61,011 bases of DNA from a bacterium (GTDB lineage Bacteria; Actinomycetota; Acidimicrobiia; Acidimicrobiales; CATQHL01). The translations under genes and the position numbers were made by a program. The notes under the pieces are model-generated. The model made no database searches. It was not told the DNA's origin and was given only the letters and a program-made list of their open reading frames with translations. This document shows, piece by piece, positions 17,369-25,919 of the stretch (position 1 is its first letter; every line of letters starts with the position of its first letter). Where the stretch lies: NCBI GenBank assembly GCA_028824415.1, contig JAPPDX010000112.1:1-61011 (forward strand), written 5' to 3'.

Positions 17369-18820
17369 TCAGGTTCCGTGCAGGCTGCTGAGGCGCAGGC
17401 GGTCTGCCTTGCCGCTGAAGGTTCGCGGGAAGGCGGGGAGGATGTGGACCCCGGCGGGGAGGAGGGACTCGGGCACTCGCGCCCTGATGTGCTCGGCGAG
17501 CTCCTCGGAGTCCGCGGTGCCCGGGGCGTTGAGTTCCACGAAGCAGCGGACCTGCTCGCCGGCGTCCAGAACCACCGAGGCGTGGCGCACGGCGGCGTGG
17601 TCGTAGGCGGCGTCCTCCACCTCGCGCAGGAAGCCGCCCCTGCGCCGGGCGGCGTCGGCCTCCTGGACCCGACCCATGACCTTGATGTGACCCTGCGCCG
17701 AGGCGACCCCGACGTCTCCGGTGTGGAGGACACCGCCGGCGGTGGTCTTGGCGTAGGCCTCGGGCTTGTTGCGGTACTCGCCGAAGAACCCCTCGGCCAC
17801 GACGACCTCGCCGATGCTCCCGGCGGGGAGTTCCCGGTTGTCGGCGTCGGCCACGAAGGCCAGTCGATCCGGGAGCGGCCTGCCTGCGAAGCCCTCGGGA
17901 GCGGTCTCGTCGCCGGGGGTTCCGAGGACCATGAACCCTCCCAGCTCGCTCTGGCCGTAGCTCTCGGCGAGGGGAATGCCGAGGTGATCCCGGTAGTCCC
18001 GCTTGATGCGCGGCGCCAGCGGTGAGCCACCCGACAGCGCCAGGCGCAACGCGTGCGCGGGCTTGGTGTCCTTGGCCATCCCGACGACATCGGCGAGGGT
18101 GAGCGGGTAGGCGATCAGGACGGTGCCGCCGTAGGCGCCGATGTCCTCCCAGACCTCGCCGGGCGTGTGACCGGCGGCGAGGACCACGTGGGACCCGGTG
18201 TGCAGGGCGGGCATGGCGCTGGCGACGAGCTGGAAGCTGCTGGCGACCGGCGTTGTCGCCACGAGCACGTCGTCCAGCCCGTATCCGAGACGCTCGGCGA
18301 TGCAGGAGGCCCCCAGGGTGACAGGACCGCTCGTCAGCACGACGCCCTTGGGATCTCCCGTCGTTCCCGACGTGTACGACAGGAACAGGGGCGAGGACTC
18401 GTCGTGTGCGTTCGGGCTGGCCGCGCCACCCCCGCTGTGGACGACATCGTGAAGTCGTGCCGCGTCGATTCCCAGGATCTCAGCCAGCCGGGGGCGGTTG
18501 TCGTCATCGGAGACGACGACGGCCGGATCCATGTCGCCGACGAAGTAGCCGAGCCGGTCGTCGGGCGTGCGGGCGTCTATGAGGGCCGGCAGCGCGCCCA
18601 GATGCCAGGTGGCGAAGATGGCGAGCCATGACTCGATGCCGTCGGGGCTGCAGACGCCGACGGTGCTGCCCTTCGAGACGCCCAGGCTCGCCAGCGCGGC
18701 CGCCACGACCGGTACCTGCTCGCCGACCTGGCCGTAGCTGACCGTGGTTCCCTCCCTGCTCAGCGCCGGCCGGTCCGGGTGGCGCTCGCAGGCACGCTCG
18801 AGGACGGTGACGATGTCCAT
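17369..18820 (-). CDS. AMP-forming acyl-CoA synthetase/ligase family protein
   Basis: A 483-residue ANL-superfamily adenylating enzyme. The P-loop is YTSGTTGDPKGVV, the A5-type motif is ESYGQSE, the hinge region is HTGDVG...HIKVMGR, and the C-terminal catalytic lysine is in FSGKADR. It would activate a carboxylic acid as an acyl-AMP and probably load CoA. The N-terminus MDIVTVLERACERHPDRPALS is family-typical. The protein is shorter than fatty-acyl ligases (~550), closer to small-acid CoA ligases. It lies 14 bp after the amidohydrolase gene. The substrate is unknown. Confidence 0.88.
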   Translation of the reverse strand: MDIVTVLERACERHPDRPALSREGTTVSYGQVGEQVPVVAAALASLGVSKGSTVGVCSPDGIESWLAIFATWHLGALPALIDARTPDDRLGYFVGDMDPAVVVSDDDNRPRLAEILGIDAARLHDVVHSGGGAASPNAHDESSPLFLSYTSGTTGDPKGVVLTSGPVTLGASCIAERLGYGLDDVLVATTPVASSFQLVASAMPALHTGSHVVLAAGHTPGEVWEDIGAYGGTVLIAYPLTLADVVGMAKDTKPAHALRLALSGGSPLAPRIKRDYRDHLGIPLAESYGQSELGGFMVLGTPGDETAPEGFAGRPLPDRLAFVADADNRELPAGSIGEVVVAEGFFGEYRNKPEAYAKTTAGGVLHTGDVGVASAQGHIKVMGRVQEADAARRRGGFLREVEDAAYDHAAVRHASVVLDAGEQVRCFVELNAPGTADSEELAEHIRARVPESLLPAGVHILPAFPRTFSGKADRLRLSSLHGT

Positions 18821-18834
18821 ATCTGTTCGTCTCC

Positions 18835-20169
18835 CTATGGGTCGTGGCGGGTGTTGTCGATGTTGGCCTTGGCGAGGTAGCCGTCGATGACGTCCATTGC
18901 CTGGCGGCGCAGAGCCTCGACGTCGAGGTGGACGAATTCTCGGTCTTCGATGAGCGGCTCGCCATCCACGATGACGTGGCGCACGTCGGAACCGCCGGCG
19001 CGATGGACGAGGTTCCAGACCGGGTCCAGGACCGGACCGAACCCCAGGCCGTCGGCCGCCACGCAGACGAGGTCGGCGCGCGCTCCGGCGGAGATCTCAC
19101 CGAGCTGGCCGCCGAGCCCGACCGCCTTGGCTCCGTTCGCCGTGGCCATGCGCAGGGCGAGCGCCGGGGAGATCGCCCCGGGGTCCTCGTTGCGGATCGA
19201 CTGCAGCAGCACCTCCTGGCGCATCTCGCAGAAGATGTCGACCATCTGGTCCACCCCGAGCCCGACGTTCACACCTGCGTCGATCAGATCCAGCACGCGG
19301 GTGAATCCCTTCGCCAGCTTCATGTGATTGCTGGGGCAGTGCACCACGTGGGTGCCCGAGCCTGCCAGCAGTTCGATCTCGGTGTCGGACAGCAGCACGC
19401 AGTGCACGAGGGTCACGTCGGGGCCGGTGAACCCCAGGCGGTGGAGGAACTCGATGGGCCGGCTGCCGTGCTCGGCCTGGACGGCGGCGACCTCGGCAGC
19501 CGTCTCGGCGACGTGGGTGTAGAGCCGGAGCCCGTGGGCATCGGCGAACCGGCGTGCGGCGAGGTAGTCCTCCGGGGCGGCCTGGCGGAACGAGACCGGC
19601 GCCGGCATGATCCGATCGCCGGGAACGCCGCCGTCGAGCAGCGTGCCGATCCGCTCGAAGGCGTCGTCGATGCTCTCGCAGATCGGCTCGTGGCCCTGTG
19701 TCATGAGGCCGCGGGCCAGGAACCAGCGGATTCCGGTGGTCTGGTACCCGGCGATCGTGGCGGCGTCGAGGCCGGGTCGGTGGAAGGGGTACACGTGGTC
19801 GACGACCGTCGTCACCCCCGCCGCCAAGAGCCGGGCGGTGCTGTAGGCCGCCATCGTCTCGTACTCCACCGGCCCGGCGGTCTCGTTCAGGCGCCAGTAG
19901 AAGCGCAGCATGTCGTCCAGCTTGAGACCCTCCCCGGCACTCAGGCCCGGGGTCATGTCCCGCAGATGGTCGTGCAGGTTGATTAGACCCGGGATGACGA
20001 TCGTGCCCGAGGCGTCCAGGCTGCGCCGGGCCGGGCGGGGTGGGCCCCCGACGGCGACGATCCGGCCGCCGTCGAGGTAGATGTCGCCGCTGGTGACGTC
20101 GCCGGTCTCGTTGCAGGCGACGCAGAGCCCGCCGGTTACGACGAGGTCGACTTCACCGGCCGGTGTCAC
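18835..20169 (-). CDS. Amidohydrolase (SsnA/AtzA-like deaminase family), copy 1
   Basis: A 444-residue metal-dependent hydrolase of the amidohydrolase superfamily. Metal ligands appear as HDH (INLHDHLRD), His in YTHVAETAAE, His in VHCVLLSD and Asp in GLGVDQM, which replaces the common GTDG. The C-terminal beta-sandwich strand ARADLVCV is also typical. Related enzymes deaminate or dechlorinate N-heterocycles and guanine-like compounds; the exact substrate cannot be assigned. It ends four bases before the ligase spacer begins and lies 3 bp downstream of the opine-dehydrogenase gene, implying co-translation. Confidence 0.88.
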   Translation of the reverse strand: MTPAGEVDLVVTGGLCVACNETGDVTSGDIYLDGGRIVAVGGPPRPARRSLDASGTIVIPGLINLHDHLRDMTPGLSAGEGLKLDDMLRFYWRLNETAGPVEYETMAAYSTARLLAAGVTTVVDHVYPFHRPGLDAATIAGYQTTGIRWFLARGLMTQGHEPICESIDDAFERIGTLLDGGVPGDRIMPAPVSFRQAAPEDYLAARRFADAHGLRLYTHVAETAAEVAAVQAEHGSRPIEFLHRLGFTGPDVTLVHCVLLSDTEIELLAGSGTHVVHCPSNHMKLAKGFTRVLDLIDAGVNVGLGVDQMVDIFCEMRQEVLLQSIRNEDPGAISPALALRMATANGAKAVGLGGQLGEISAGARADLVCVAADGLGFGPVLDPVWNLVHRAGGSDVRHVIVDGEPLIEDREFVHLDVEALRRQAMDVIDGYLAKANIDNTRHDP

Positions 20170-20172
20170 GGC

Positions 20173-21312
20173 TCACCACCAGCCCTGCTCGGCCGCCGCC
20201 CGGAGGCCCGCCACGCCGGCGCCGTCGAGTCCCCACTCGGCGAGCGTCTTGCCTTCGGCGGCATAGTCGCGGCCCGAGGCCACCGACGCCAGGGTGATGA
20301 GGCTGTCGATCACGGGCGTGGTGACGCCCAGTTCCCGGCCGAGCGACGAGGCCAGCACCAGCGAGTACGGCACGTCCTCGGAGACGAAGCGGTGGTCGAG
20401 GGCATTGGGACCGCAGCGGAACTGCAGTGTGGGCAGCAGGCTCGACTGCAGGGTCTCGTGCAGATCGGCGCCCTTGCGGGGCGCCAGGCCCTGGCCGACC
20501 AGGTAGTCCTCGTACGGCGTCTCATTGGCGATGCCGAGGGCCTTGCGCATCACCAGGTACTCGTCGTCGAGCGCTTCGATGACCCTGACGACCCCGTGGG
20601 TCCCGCCGGCGCCCCAGAGAGTGAACGTGCCGTTTGACTGCTGGATCGCCCCCAGGTTCAGGAGCATCGCGGGGACGTGGTCGATGGCGTTGAAGTTCAG
20701 CAGCAGCGTCTCCCAGACGTTCTCCGCCGCGGTGACCCACGGCCAGACGCCGGCCGCCACGCTCGCGACGTGGTCCAGGCGGCTGCTCGGCAGGGCGGCG
20801 ATGAGCGTCCCACCGCTCTTGCGGATCGCTCCCACCGTCCCGGGGCCCGAAACCAGCGCGCCGTAGTAGGGGAGGGTGTTGGTGTCCGCGAAGGTGACGT
20901 CGACTCGCCGGTCGATCGCCCGGAGTGCAGCGACGGCTGCGAACGAGCCCCCGGGCTCGCCCACCCAGAGAACGGTCTGGTGGTCTCGCCACCTGCTCGC
21001 CAGCATCTCGGCCAGCGGCTCATGGCCGAAGGCGGGCACGCAGACGATCACCAATTCGGCGCTCTCGGTGGCCGCCGCGGGATCCACGGACGTCGCCGCC
21101 ACGGGGGCGAGCCGCGCCTCGGAACTCGTATCGGTGAGCGAGGTGCGGAACGTCAACTCGATGCCTCCGGCCGCGTCCACGGCCTCGAGGGCGGCGCCGA
21201 AGCGAGGCTGATCGGCCAGGACCACCGGGCGGCCGCCGAGCCCCAAGTCGGCGGCGATGGTCAACCCGCCGCCTCCGGTTCCGATGACGACGATGTCGGT
21301 GGGTGCGGTCAT
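20173..21312 (-). CDS. Opine dehydrogenase family protein
   Basis: A 379-residue NAD(P)-binding protein of the octopine/nopaline dehydrogenase family. The Rossmann motif is IVVIGTGGGGLTIAADLG. The C-terminal Octopine_DH domain shows the catalytic-His region FNAIDHVPAMLLNLG and the block DHRFVSEDVPYSLV with LGRELGVTTPV. Such enzymes reversibly reduce the imine between an amino acid and a keto acid such as pyruvate. The substrate is unknown, but the divergent operon is for taurine, so tauropine is a candidate (inference). ATG 21312 overlaps the LLM gene stop by 4 bp. Confidence 0.85.
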   Translation of the reverse strand: MTAPTDIVVIGTGGGGLTIAADLGLGGRPVVLADQPRFGAALEAVDAAGGIELTFRTSLTDTSSEARLAPVAATSVDPAAATESAELVIVCVPAFGHEPLAEMLASRWRDHQTVLWVGEPGGSFAAVAALRAIDRRVDVTFADTNTLPYYGALVSGPGTVGAIRKSGGTLIAALPSSRLDHVASVAAGVWPWVTAAENVWETLLLNFNAIDHVPAMLLNLGAIQQSNGTFTLWGAGGTHGVVRVIEALDDEYLVMRKALGIANETPYEDYLVGQGLAPRKGADLHETLQSSLLPTLQFRCGPNALDHRFVSEDVPYSLVLASSLGRELGVTTPVIDSLITLASVASGRDYAAEGKTLAEWGLDGAGVAGLRAAAEQGWW

Positions 21313-22298
21313 GCGGGTTCTCCCTTGATGATGGGGCCGAAGGTCTCGATCAGCGCTGTGGTTGCGGCTGTGTCGCTCTGGTCGAGCTTCAGGATGGCGA
21401 GATCGACTCCGAGTTCCCCGAGTTGGCCGAGGCGCGCCGCCACGGCCTCCAGCGTCCCGCCGAATGCGAAGGCGCGGACCATGTCGTCGGTGACGTAGCC
21501 GGCTTCTCGCACGTCGGGGTTGTTCAGCGCCGATCGCAGCGTCGCCACCGCCCCGGGATCGAAGCCGTAGACCGGGATCAGCTCGTCGGCGTAGCTGCCT
21601 CCGGCCATGAGCGTGCAGCGGGGGCGGAGCCGGTCGATGGCCGCTGTCTCGTCACCGTCGACCTCGACGTCCAGCATGACCGCGATCCGGCACTCCCGCG
21701 GGTCTCGCCCCGCCTTCTGGGCGCCCCGGGCGATGCGGGTGCGGGCGTAGTCCAGGAAGTCGCGCTGCACGCCGTGGATGATGACGCCGTCGGCGATCTC
21801 GCCGGCCAACTCGAGCATGCGGGGGCCCCGCGCAGACAGGTAGATCGGCGGTGGGGCGGTCCGCCAGCCGAGCGCGGAGCCGTCCGCGGAGAAGTATTCA
21901 CCCCGGAATCGGGTCGGGCCGGCGCCGAGCTCCCGGATGATCGCCACCGCCTCCCGGAGCATGGTCAGCGGGCTCTTGGGCCGCATCCCGAACTGCGAGG
22001 GGAATTCGTGGCCGCCCGGGCCGATCCCGATGACAGCGCGCCCGCCGGAGCATTCTGCGATGGTGGCCGCTGCGCTGGCGATGAGGGCGGGGTGGCGCAA
22101 CTGGATCGCGGCGACTCCCGTGGCCAGCCGCAGGGACTTCGTCCGGGTGGCGACGAGGGCCTGCGCCACGTAGACGTCGCGCAGGAAGTAGTGGTCCGGT
22201 AGCCACACGTCGGTGAAGCCCGCCTTCTCGGCGGCGACCGCCAACTCGGCGAGCGAATCCAGGGGCTGGTCCAGCCAGATCGCCAGTCCGTACTTCAT
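21309..22298 (-). CDS. LLM-class (luciferase-like) flavin/F420-dependent oxidoreductase
   Basis: A 329-residue TIM-barrel oxidoreductase of the bacterial luciferase family. Characteristic segments are VWLPDHYFLRDVYVAQALVA, LATGVAAIQLRHPALIA, RAVIGIGPGGHE, PIYLSARGPRMLELAGEIADG and the C-terminal GTLEAVAARLGQL. In actinobacteria this layout often belongs to F420-dependent reductases such as methylene-H4MPT-reductase-like proteins, but FMN-dependent mono-oxygenases look similar. Desulfonation is one known activity in the wider family and would suit a sulfonate context; that is inference. It is followed with overlap by the opine-dehydrogenase gene. Confidence 0.88.
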   Translation of the reverse strand: MKYGLAIWLDQPLDSLAELAVAAEKAGFTDVWLPDHYFLRDVYVAQALVATRTKSLRLATGVAAIQLRHPALIASAAATIAECSGGRAVIGIGPGGHEFPSQFGMRPKSPLTMLREAVAIIRELGAGPTRFRGEYFSADGSALGWRTAPPPIYLSARGPRMLELAGEIADGVIIHGVQRDFLDYARTRIARGAQKAGRDPRECRIAVMLDVEVDGDETAAIDRLRPRCTLMAGGSYADELIPVYGFDPGAVATLRSALNNPDVREAGYVTDDMVRAFAFGGTLEAVAARLGQLGELGVDLAILKLDQSDTAATTALIETFGPIIKGEPA

Positions 22299-22325
22299 CG
22301 GTGGGGAAGCTACAGACCCGGGCGC

Positions 22326-23663
22326 TCAGAGGCGTGCCATCACGGCGCGTGCAGCCTCCAACCCTCTGGCGCGAACCTCCGCCTCGTCGACTGCGACGCT
22401 CGTGCCGTTCTCGACCACCACGTCGCCTCCCACGATGACCGCGGACACGTCGAGTCCGGTGCCGAACCACCCAACGCTCGCGAGAGGATCGTTGACGGGC
22501 TGGTGGTGCAGTGACGACGTATCGACCACGATGAGGTCGGCGGGCTCGCCGGGGGCGATGACACCCGTGCCGGTTCCGAGCGCCCCGGCGCCACCCCCGG
22601 TGATCAGGCGCAGCATCTCCCCGACGCTGACGGCGGCCGCGTCGGCAGCCGTCACGCGTTGCAGAAGGGCGCCGACCCGGGCCACCTCGAACATGTCCTG
22701 GCCGGCGACAGCGCAGCCGTCACTGCCGGCGGCGAGCGGCACGCCCCGGTCCCGCAGTTCCAGCAGCCGCATGACGCCCGAACCCAGGTAGGCGTTGGAG
22801 AGCGGGTTGTAGACCAGGTGCGGACGGCGGAGCGCCGCCAGATCCACCTCGGCGTCGTCGAGCCACACGGCATGGGCCAGGACCGCGTCCGCATCGAGCA
22901 GGCCGAGTTCGTCGAGAAGCACGAGAGTGCGCCGCCCGTCCCGCAGGCGATGCGTCACCTCCGCGGCGAAGGCGTCCTCGGCGGCGTGGGCGTGCCAGCG
23001 AACGCCGTGGCGGCGCGCCAATTCGGCGCCGGCGGCGAGGAGTTCGTCCGAGCAGTAGGCCGTGTTGGCCGGACCGGGCCACACCGACACGGATCCCGCG
23101 GGTTTCTCCGCCATGGCCGCTTCGGTCAATTCGACCTCCTGCGCATTGCTGTAGGCGAAGTTGGCGGCGGGCAGATCGAAGACGTCGGCGGCATCGGTCC
23201 GTTCCCCGACCATCATCCGAGCGACCGCACCGGCCAGCCCGACGCGTTCCATGGCCTGCGCCACCGCCACCACGTCCTCGGGCTCGCGGCGGCCGCCGTA
23301 GTGATGGTTGACGGTGGCGACGGTGCCCGACCGGAGGGCGTGCAGTGCGCCGAGTTCGGTGAGCGCCACCATCTCGTCGCGCCGGAGTTCCAGCGCCAGG
23401 GGGATCATGTGGTTCCGCAGCCACTCCGCCAGCCCGAGGCCGTCGCCCAGGCCGCGTGCGGCCACCTGGAAGAGGTGGGTGTGCGCATCGACGAGGCCGG
23501 GCAGCACGATGCCGCCTGCGGCGTCGATCACCCGGCGCGGGCGGCCCGCGGGCCGATCTTCTGCCGGCCCGACCGCCACGACCCGGCTCCCGACGATGTC
23601 GACGAACCCCGGCTCGAAGGACTCGCTGCCGTCGCCGAGTGCAAGGACCGCCCCGCCCGCCAC
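22326..23663 (-). CDS. Amidohydrolase (SsnA/AtzA-like deaminase family), copy 2
   Basis: A second amidohydrolase, about 445 residues. Metal-site motifs are VDAHTHLFQ, HAHAAEDAF, LAHAVWLDDAEVD and the canonical GSDGCAVAG. The C-terminal APGEPADLIVVD strand completes the small beta domain. It shares family but not close sequence with copy 1. The only in-frame start codon near the domain edge is GTG 23663, giving MAGGAVLALGDGSESFEPGF; no Shine-Dalgarno supports it, so the start is uncertain. The frame is open further upstream but there it is the shadow of the VOC gene. Confidence 0.83.
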   Translation of the reverse strand: MAGGAVLALGDGSESFEPGFVDIVGSRVVAVGPAEDRPAGRPRRVIDAAGGIVLPGLVDAHTHLFQVAARGLGDGLGLAEWLRNHMIPLALELRRDEMVALTELGALHALRSGTVATVNHHYGGRREPEDVVAVAQAMERVGLAGAVARMMVGERTDAADVFDLPAANFAYSNAQEVELTEAAMAEKPAGSVSVWPGPANTAYCSDELLAAGAELARRHGVRWHAHAAEDAFAAEVTHRLRDGRRTLVLLDELGLLDADAVLAHAVWLDDAEVDLAALRRPHLVYNPLSNAYLGSGVMRLLELRDRGVPLAAGSDGCAVAGQDMFEVARVGALLQRVTAADAAAVSVGEMLRLITGGGAGALGTGTGVIAPGEPADLIVVDTSSLHHQPVNDPLASVGWFGTGLDVSAVIVGGDVVVENGTSVAVDEAEVRARGLEAARAVMARL

Positions 23664-23707
23664 GCGAAGGTCGGGCGCCGGGAGTTCGGATCGGACTCGG
23701 ATGGCTT

Positions 23708-24214
23708 CTATCCCGGGGGTGCGGGATACCAGTAGTCGGGTTCGAGGGGCTCGTGGTCGGGCGGGCGGTCGACCAGTTCGAGGGTGGTCTTGAGCGGGCC
23801 CTCGGTCTCGACGTAGGCGTAGCGGATCTTGCCGATTCGCCCTTCCATCAGCGCTGGGCAGCCGCGCTCTGCGAAGCGCGCCAGCGCCTCGTCGTAGTCC
23901 AGCCCCTCGTGTTCGACGATCACGTGATGGATCCCCTCGCCGTGCTCGTCGAGGAATTCCTTGTAGATCGACGGGCCATCCAGGGGCTCGACGATCTCCC
24001 ACATCGTGCCGCCAGTCTGAGCCACGGCGACCTTCATGCTGTAGGGCAAGGGCGTGCCGCGGATGCGCATGTCCGTGAGCCGGGGCGGCGCGAAGACGGT
24101 CACACGCCAGGGCCCGATCCCCAGACGGTGCGCGTACTCCTCGATTGTGGCGTCGAGGTCGCGCACAACAAGGGCCACCTGCTGCACATCTGACACGAAA
24201 CCGTTGGCCATCAT
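23708..24214 (-). CDS. VOC-family (glyoxalase-like) protein, first gene of the minus-strand operon
   Basis: A 168-residue vicinal-oxygen-chelate protein. The first half shows VQQVALVVRDLDATIEEYAHRLGIGPW and the second half GEGIHHVIVEHEGLDYDEALARFAERG with YAYVETEGPLKTTLELV. The second half resembles methylmalonyl-CoA epimerase-like or dioxygenase-like members, but the reaction is not assignable. It differs clearly from the VOC protein at 16816. Its start (ATG 24214, or 24211) faces the aminotransferase gene across a 292-bp divergent regulatory gap. Confidence 0.83.
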   Translation of the reverse strand: MMANGFVSDVQQVALVVRDLDATIEEYAHRLGIGPWRVTVFAPPRLTDMRIRGTPLPYSMKVAVAQTGGTMWEIVEPLDGPSIYKEFLDEHGEGIHHVIVEHEGLDYDEALARFAERGCPALMEGRIGKIRYAYVETEGPLKTTLELVDRPPDHEPLEPDYWYPAPPG

Positions 24215-24426
24215 GCTCGAACCTCCGCGGACCGCGTCCTGCGTACGCCACGTCGAGACTACGCCCTGCGCTCCCGGGAATCGTTCCGCGTGCAGACTCC
24301 GCCCGCTTCAAACTGAAGCCTGGTCCGGGTGGTCGTCTCGGTCACGAGGCGGCCTCGGCGGATGAGGTGGCGGCGGCCCGCGTGCCGGATGGGGCAGGCC
24401 GGCTGCCCGGTGCTGCGAGTAGGTCG

Positions 24427-24455
24427 TTAGACGTACTACCGATTCTGTGTTACTC
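24427..24455 (+). promoter_or_regulatory. Candidate promoter of the taurine operon
   Basis: In an unusually A/T-rich part of the divergent gap, TTAGAC (24427-24432) and TTACTC (24450-24455) are 17 bp apart, about 50 bp before the aminotransferase ATG. The hexamers are only fair matches to -35 and -10 consensus. No operator palindrome is evident. Confidence 0.35.
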
Positions 24456-24506
24456 TCTAATTCAGACGGTGTTGGATGACTCGTATGGGGGAACAGGGAT
24501 TCACTG

Positions 24507-25919
24507 ATGTCGTACGATCGGGAGCAGGCCCAACGCCATCTCGTGCCTCATTTCACCAAGGGCAGTGCCTGGAATGCGGACGATCTGGTGGTTATCGAGC
24601 GCGGCGAGGGCTGCTACGTCTGGGACGCGGACGGCAACAAGTATCTCGACGGTCTCGCCGGCCTGTTCTGCACCAATCTCGGCCACGGGCGAGGTGATCT
24701 GACCGCCGCCGCGGCGAAGCAGATGGACAAGCTGGGGTTCTACCCCAACTGGGGTTTCGCTCACCCTTCGTCGATCGAGGCGGCGTCGATGATCGCCGCT
24801 GTCGCGCCGGGCGACCTGGACCGGGTGTTCTTCGTGAGTTCCGGTTCCGAGGCGGTGGAGTCGGCCCTCAAGTTCTCCCGCTGCTACCACCTGGCAAACG
24901 GCGATGAGCAGCGAACCAAGGTGGTTGCCCGGCACTGGGCCTACCACGGCACCACGCTCGGTGCTCTCACGCTGACGGGCATCCCCAACCTGCGCGACCC
25001 GTACCTGCCGATGCTCGCCGGGAGCGTGCGACATGTGCCCAACACCCTGGGTTGCCGGCTGGAGCCGGGCCAGGAGGCCAGAGAGTTGTCCTGCGTGGCG
25101 GCCGTCGAGGCGGCGATCGTCGCCGAGGGTCCTGAGACCGTGGCCATGGTGATCGCCGAGCCGGTCCAGAACGGCCGCGGCGCGCTCGTGCCGCCACCCG
25201 GCTACTGGCAGGAACTGCGCCGGATCTGCGACGAGTACGGCGTCTTGCTCTGCGCCGACGAGGTGATCAACGCCTTCGGCCGCCTCGGTCGCTGGTTCGG
25301 CAGCGAGCGCTTCGGCGCCCGGCCCGACATGATCACCTTCGCCAAGGGTGTCACCAGCGCCTACCAGCCCCTTGCCGGACTGGTCGTCCGCGGCCCGCTG
25401 CTGGAACGGGTGTGGGACTCGCCCGAGGGCACTTTCCTGCACGGCTCCACCTTCGGCGGCCACCCGGTGGCCACCGCCGTGGCGGTGGCGAACATGACGG
25501 CGCTGCGGGACGAGAACGTGCTCGCCGGTGTGCTGGCCAACGAGGATCGACTCGGCGACGGTCTTCGGGCGCTGATGGCGGCGCACCCCTGCGTGAAGGA
25601 CGTGCGGGGCACCGGCTACTTCTACGCCGTGGAACTCATGCGCGACCGCGAGTCGGGCACCGAACTCAGCGGTGCCGAGGTCGCCGAGTTGCTGGCCGGG
25701 GGCGTGCTGGACCGCCTGGTGCGCGAGGAACGCGTGCTGGTGCGGCCCGACGGCCGGGGTGGGGTGATGCTCTCGGTGTCGCCGCCGCTGGTCGCCGACG
25801 CCGCCGTGATCGACGAGCTGGTTCACAGGCTCGACCGGGTGCTCGACCGCGCGAGCGGTTGGCTGCGGACCTCGGGGAGAGGTCCCGACGAATCCATCAA
25901 TAGGGAGGGAGATCCATGA
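24507..25919 (+). CDS. tpa: Class III aminotransferase, probable taurine-pyruvate aminotransferase
   Basis: A PLP-dependent omega-transaminase of 470 residues. The PLP lysine is Lys280 in ITFAKGVTSAYQPLAG, preceded by the pyridoxal-ring Asp in LLCADEVINAFGR; SSGSEAVESALK and HGSTFGGHPVA are also family motifs. The class transfers amino groups from many omega-amines to pyruvate. Assignment to taurine is from context: it leads an operon with a TauA-type binding protein, xsc and pta, so its product would be sulfoacetaldehyde plus alanine. The stop overlaps the tauA start by 4 bp. Other omega-amines cannot be excluded. Confidence 0.82.
   Translation: MSYDREQAQRHLVPHFTKGSAWNADDLVVIERGEGCYVWDADGNKYLDGLAGLFCTNLGHGRGDLTAAAAKQMDKLGFYPNWGFAHPSSIEAASMIAAVAPGDLDRVFFVSSGSEAVESALKFSRCYHLANGDEQRTKVVARHWAYHGTTLGALTLTGIPNLRDPYLPMLAGSVRHVPNTLGCRLEPGQEARELSCVAAVEAAIVAEGPETVAMVIAEPVQNGRGALVPPPGYWQELRRICDEYGVLLCADEVINAFGRLGRWFGSERFGARPDMITFAKGVTSAYQPLAGLVVRGPLLERVWDSPEGTFLHGSTFGGHPVATAVAVANMTALRDENVLAGVLANEDRLGDGLRALMAAHPCVKDVRGTGYFYAVELMRDRESGTELSGAEVAELLAGGVLDRLVREERVLVRPDGRGGVMLSVSPPLVADAAVIDELVHRLDRVLDRASGWLRTSGRGPDESINREGDP

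Noticed and set aside
22326..24311. A single 661-codon reading frame covering both the second amidohydrolase and the VOC gene
   Set aside because: Only the part downstream of about 23663 has amidohydrolase features; the upstream part is Arg/Gly-rich and antiphase to a convincing VOC protein.
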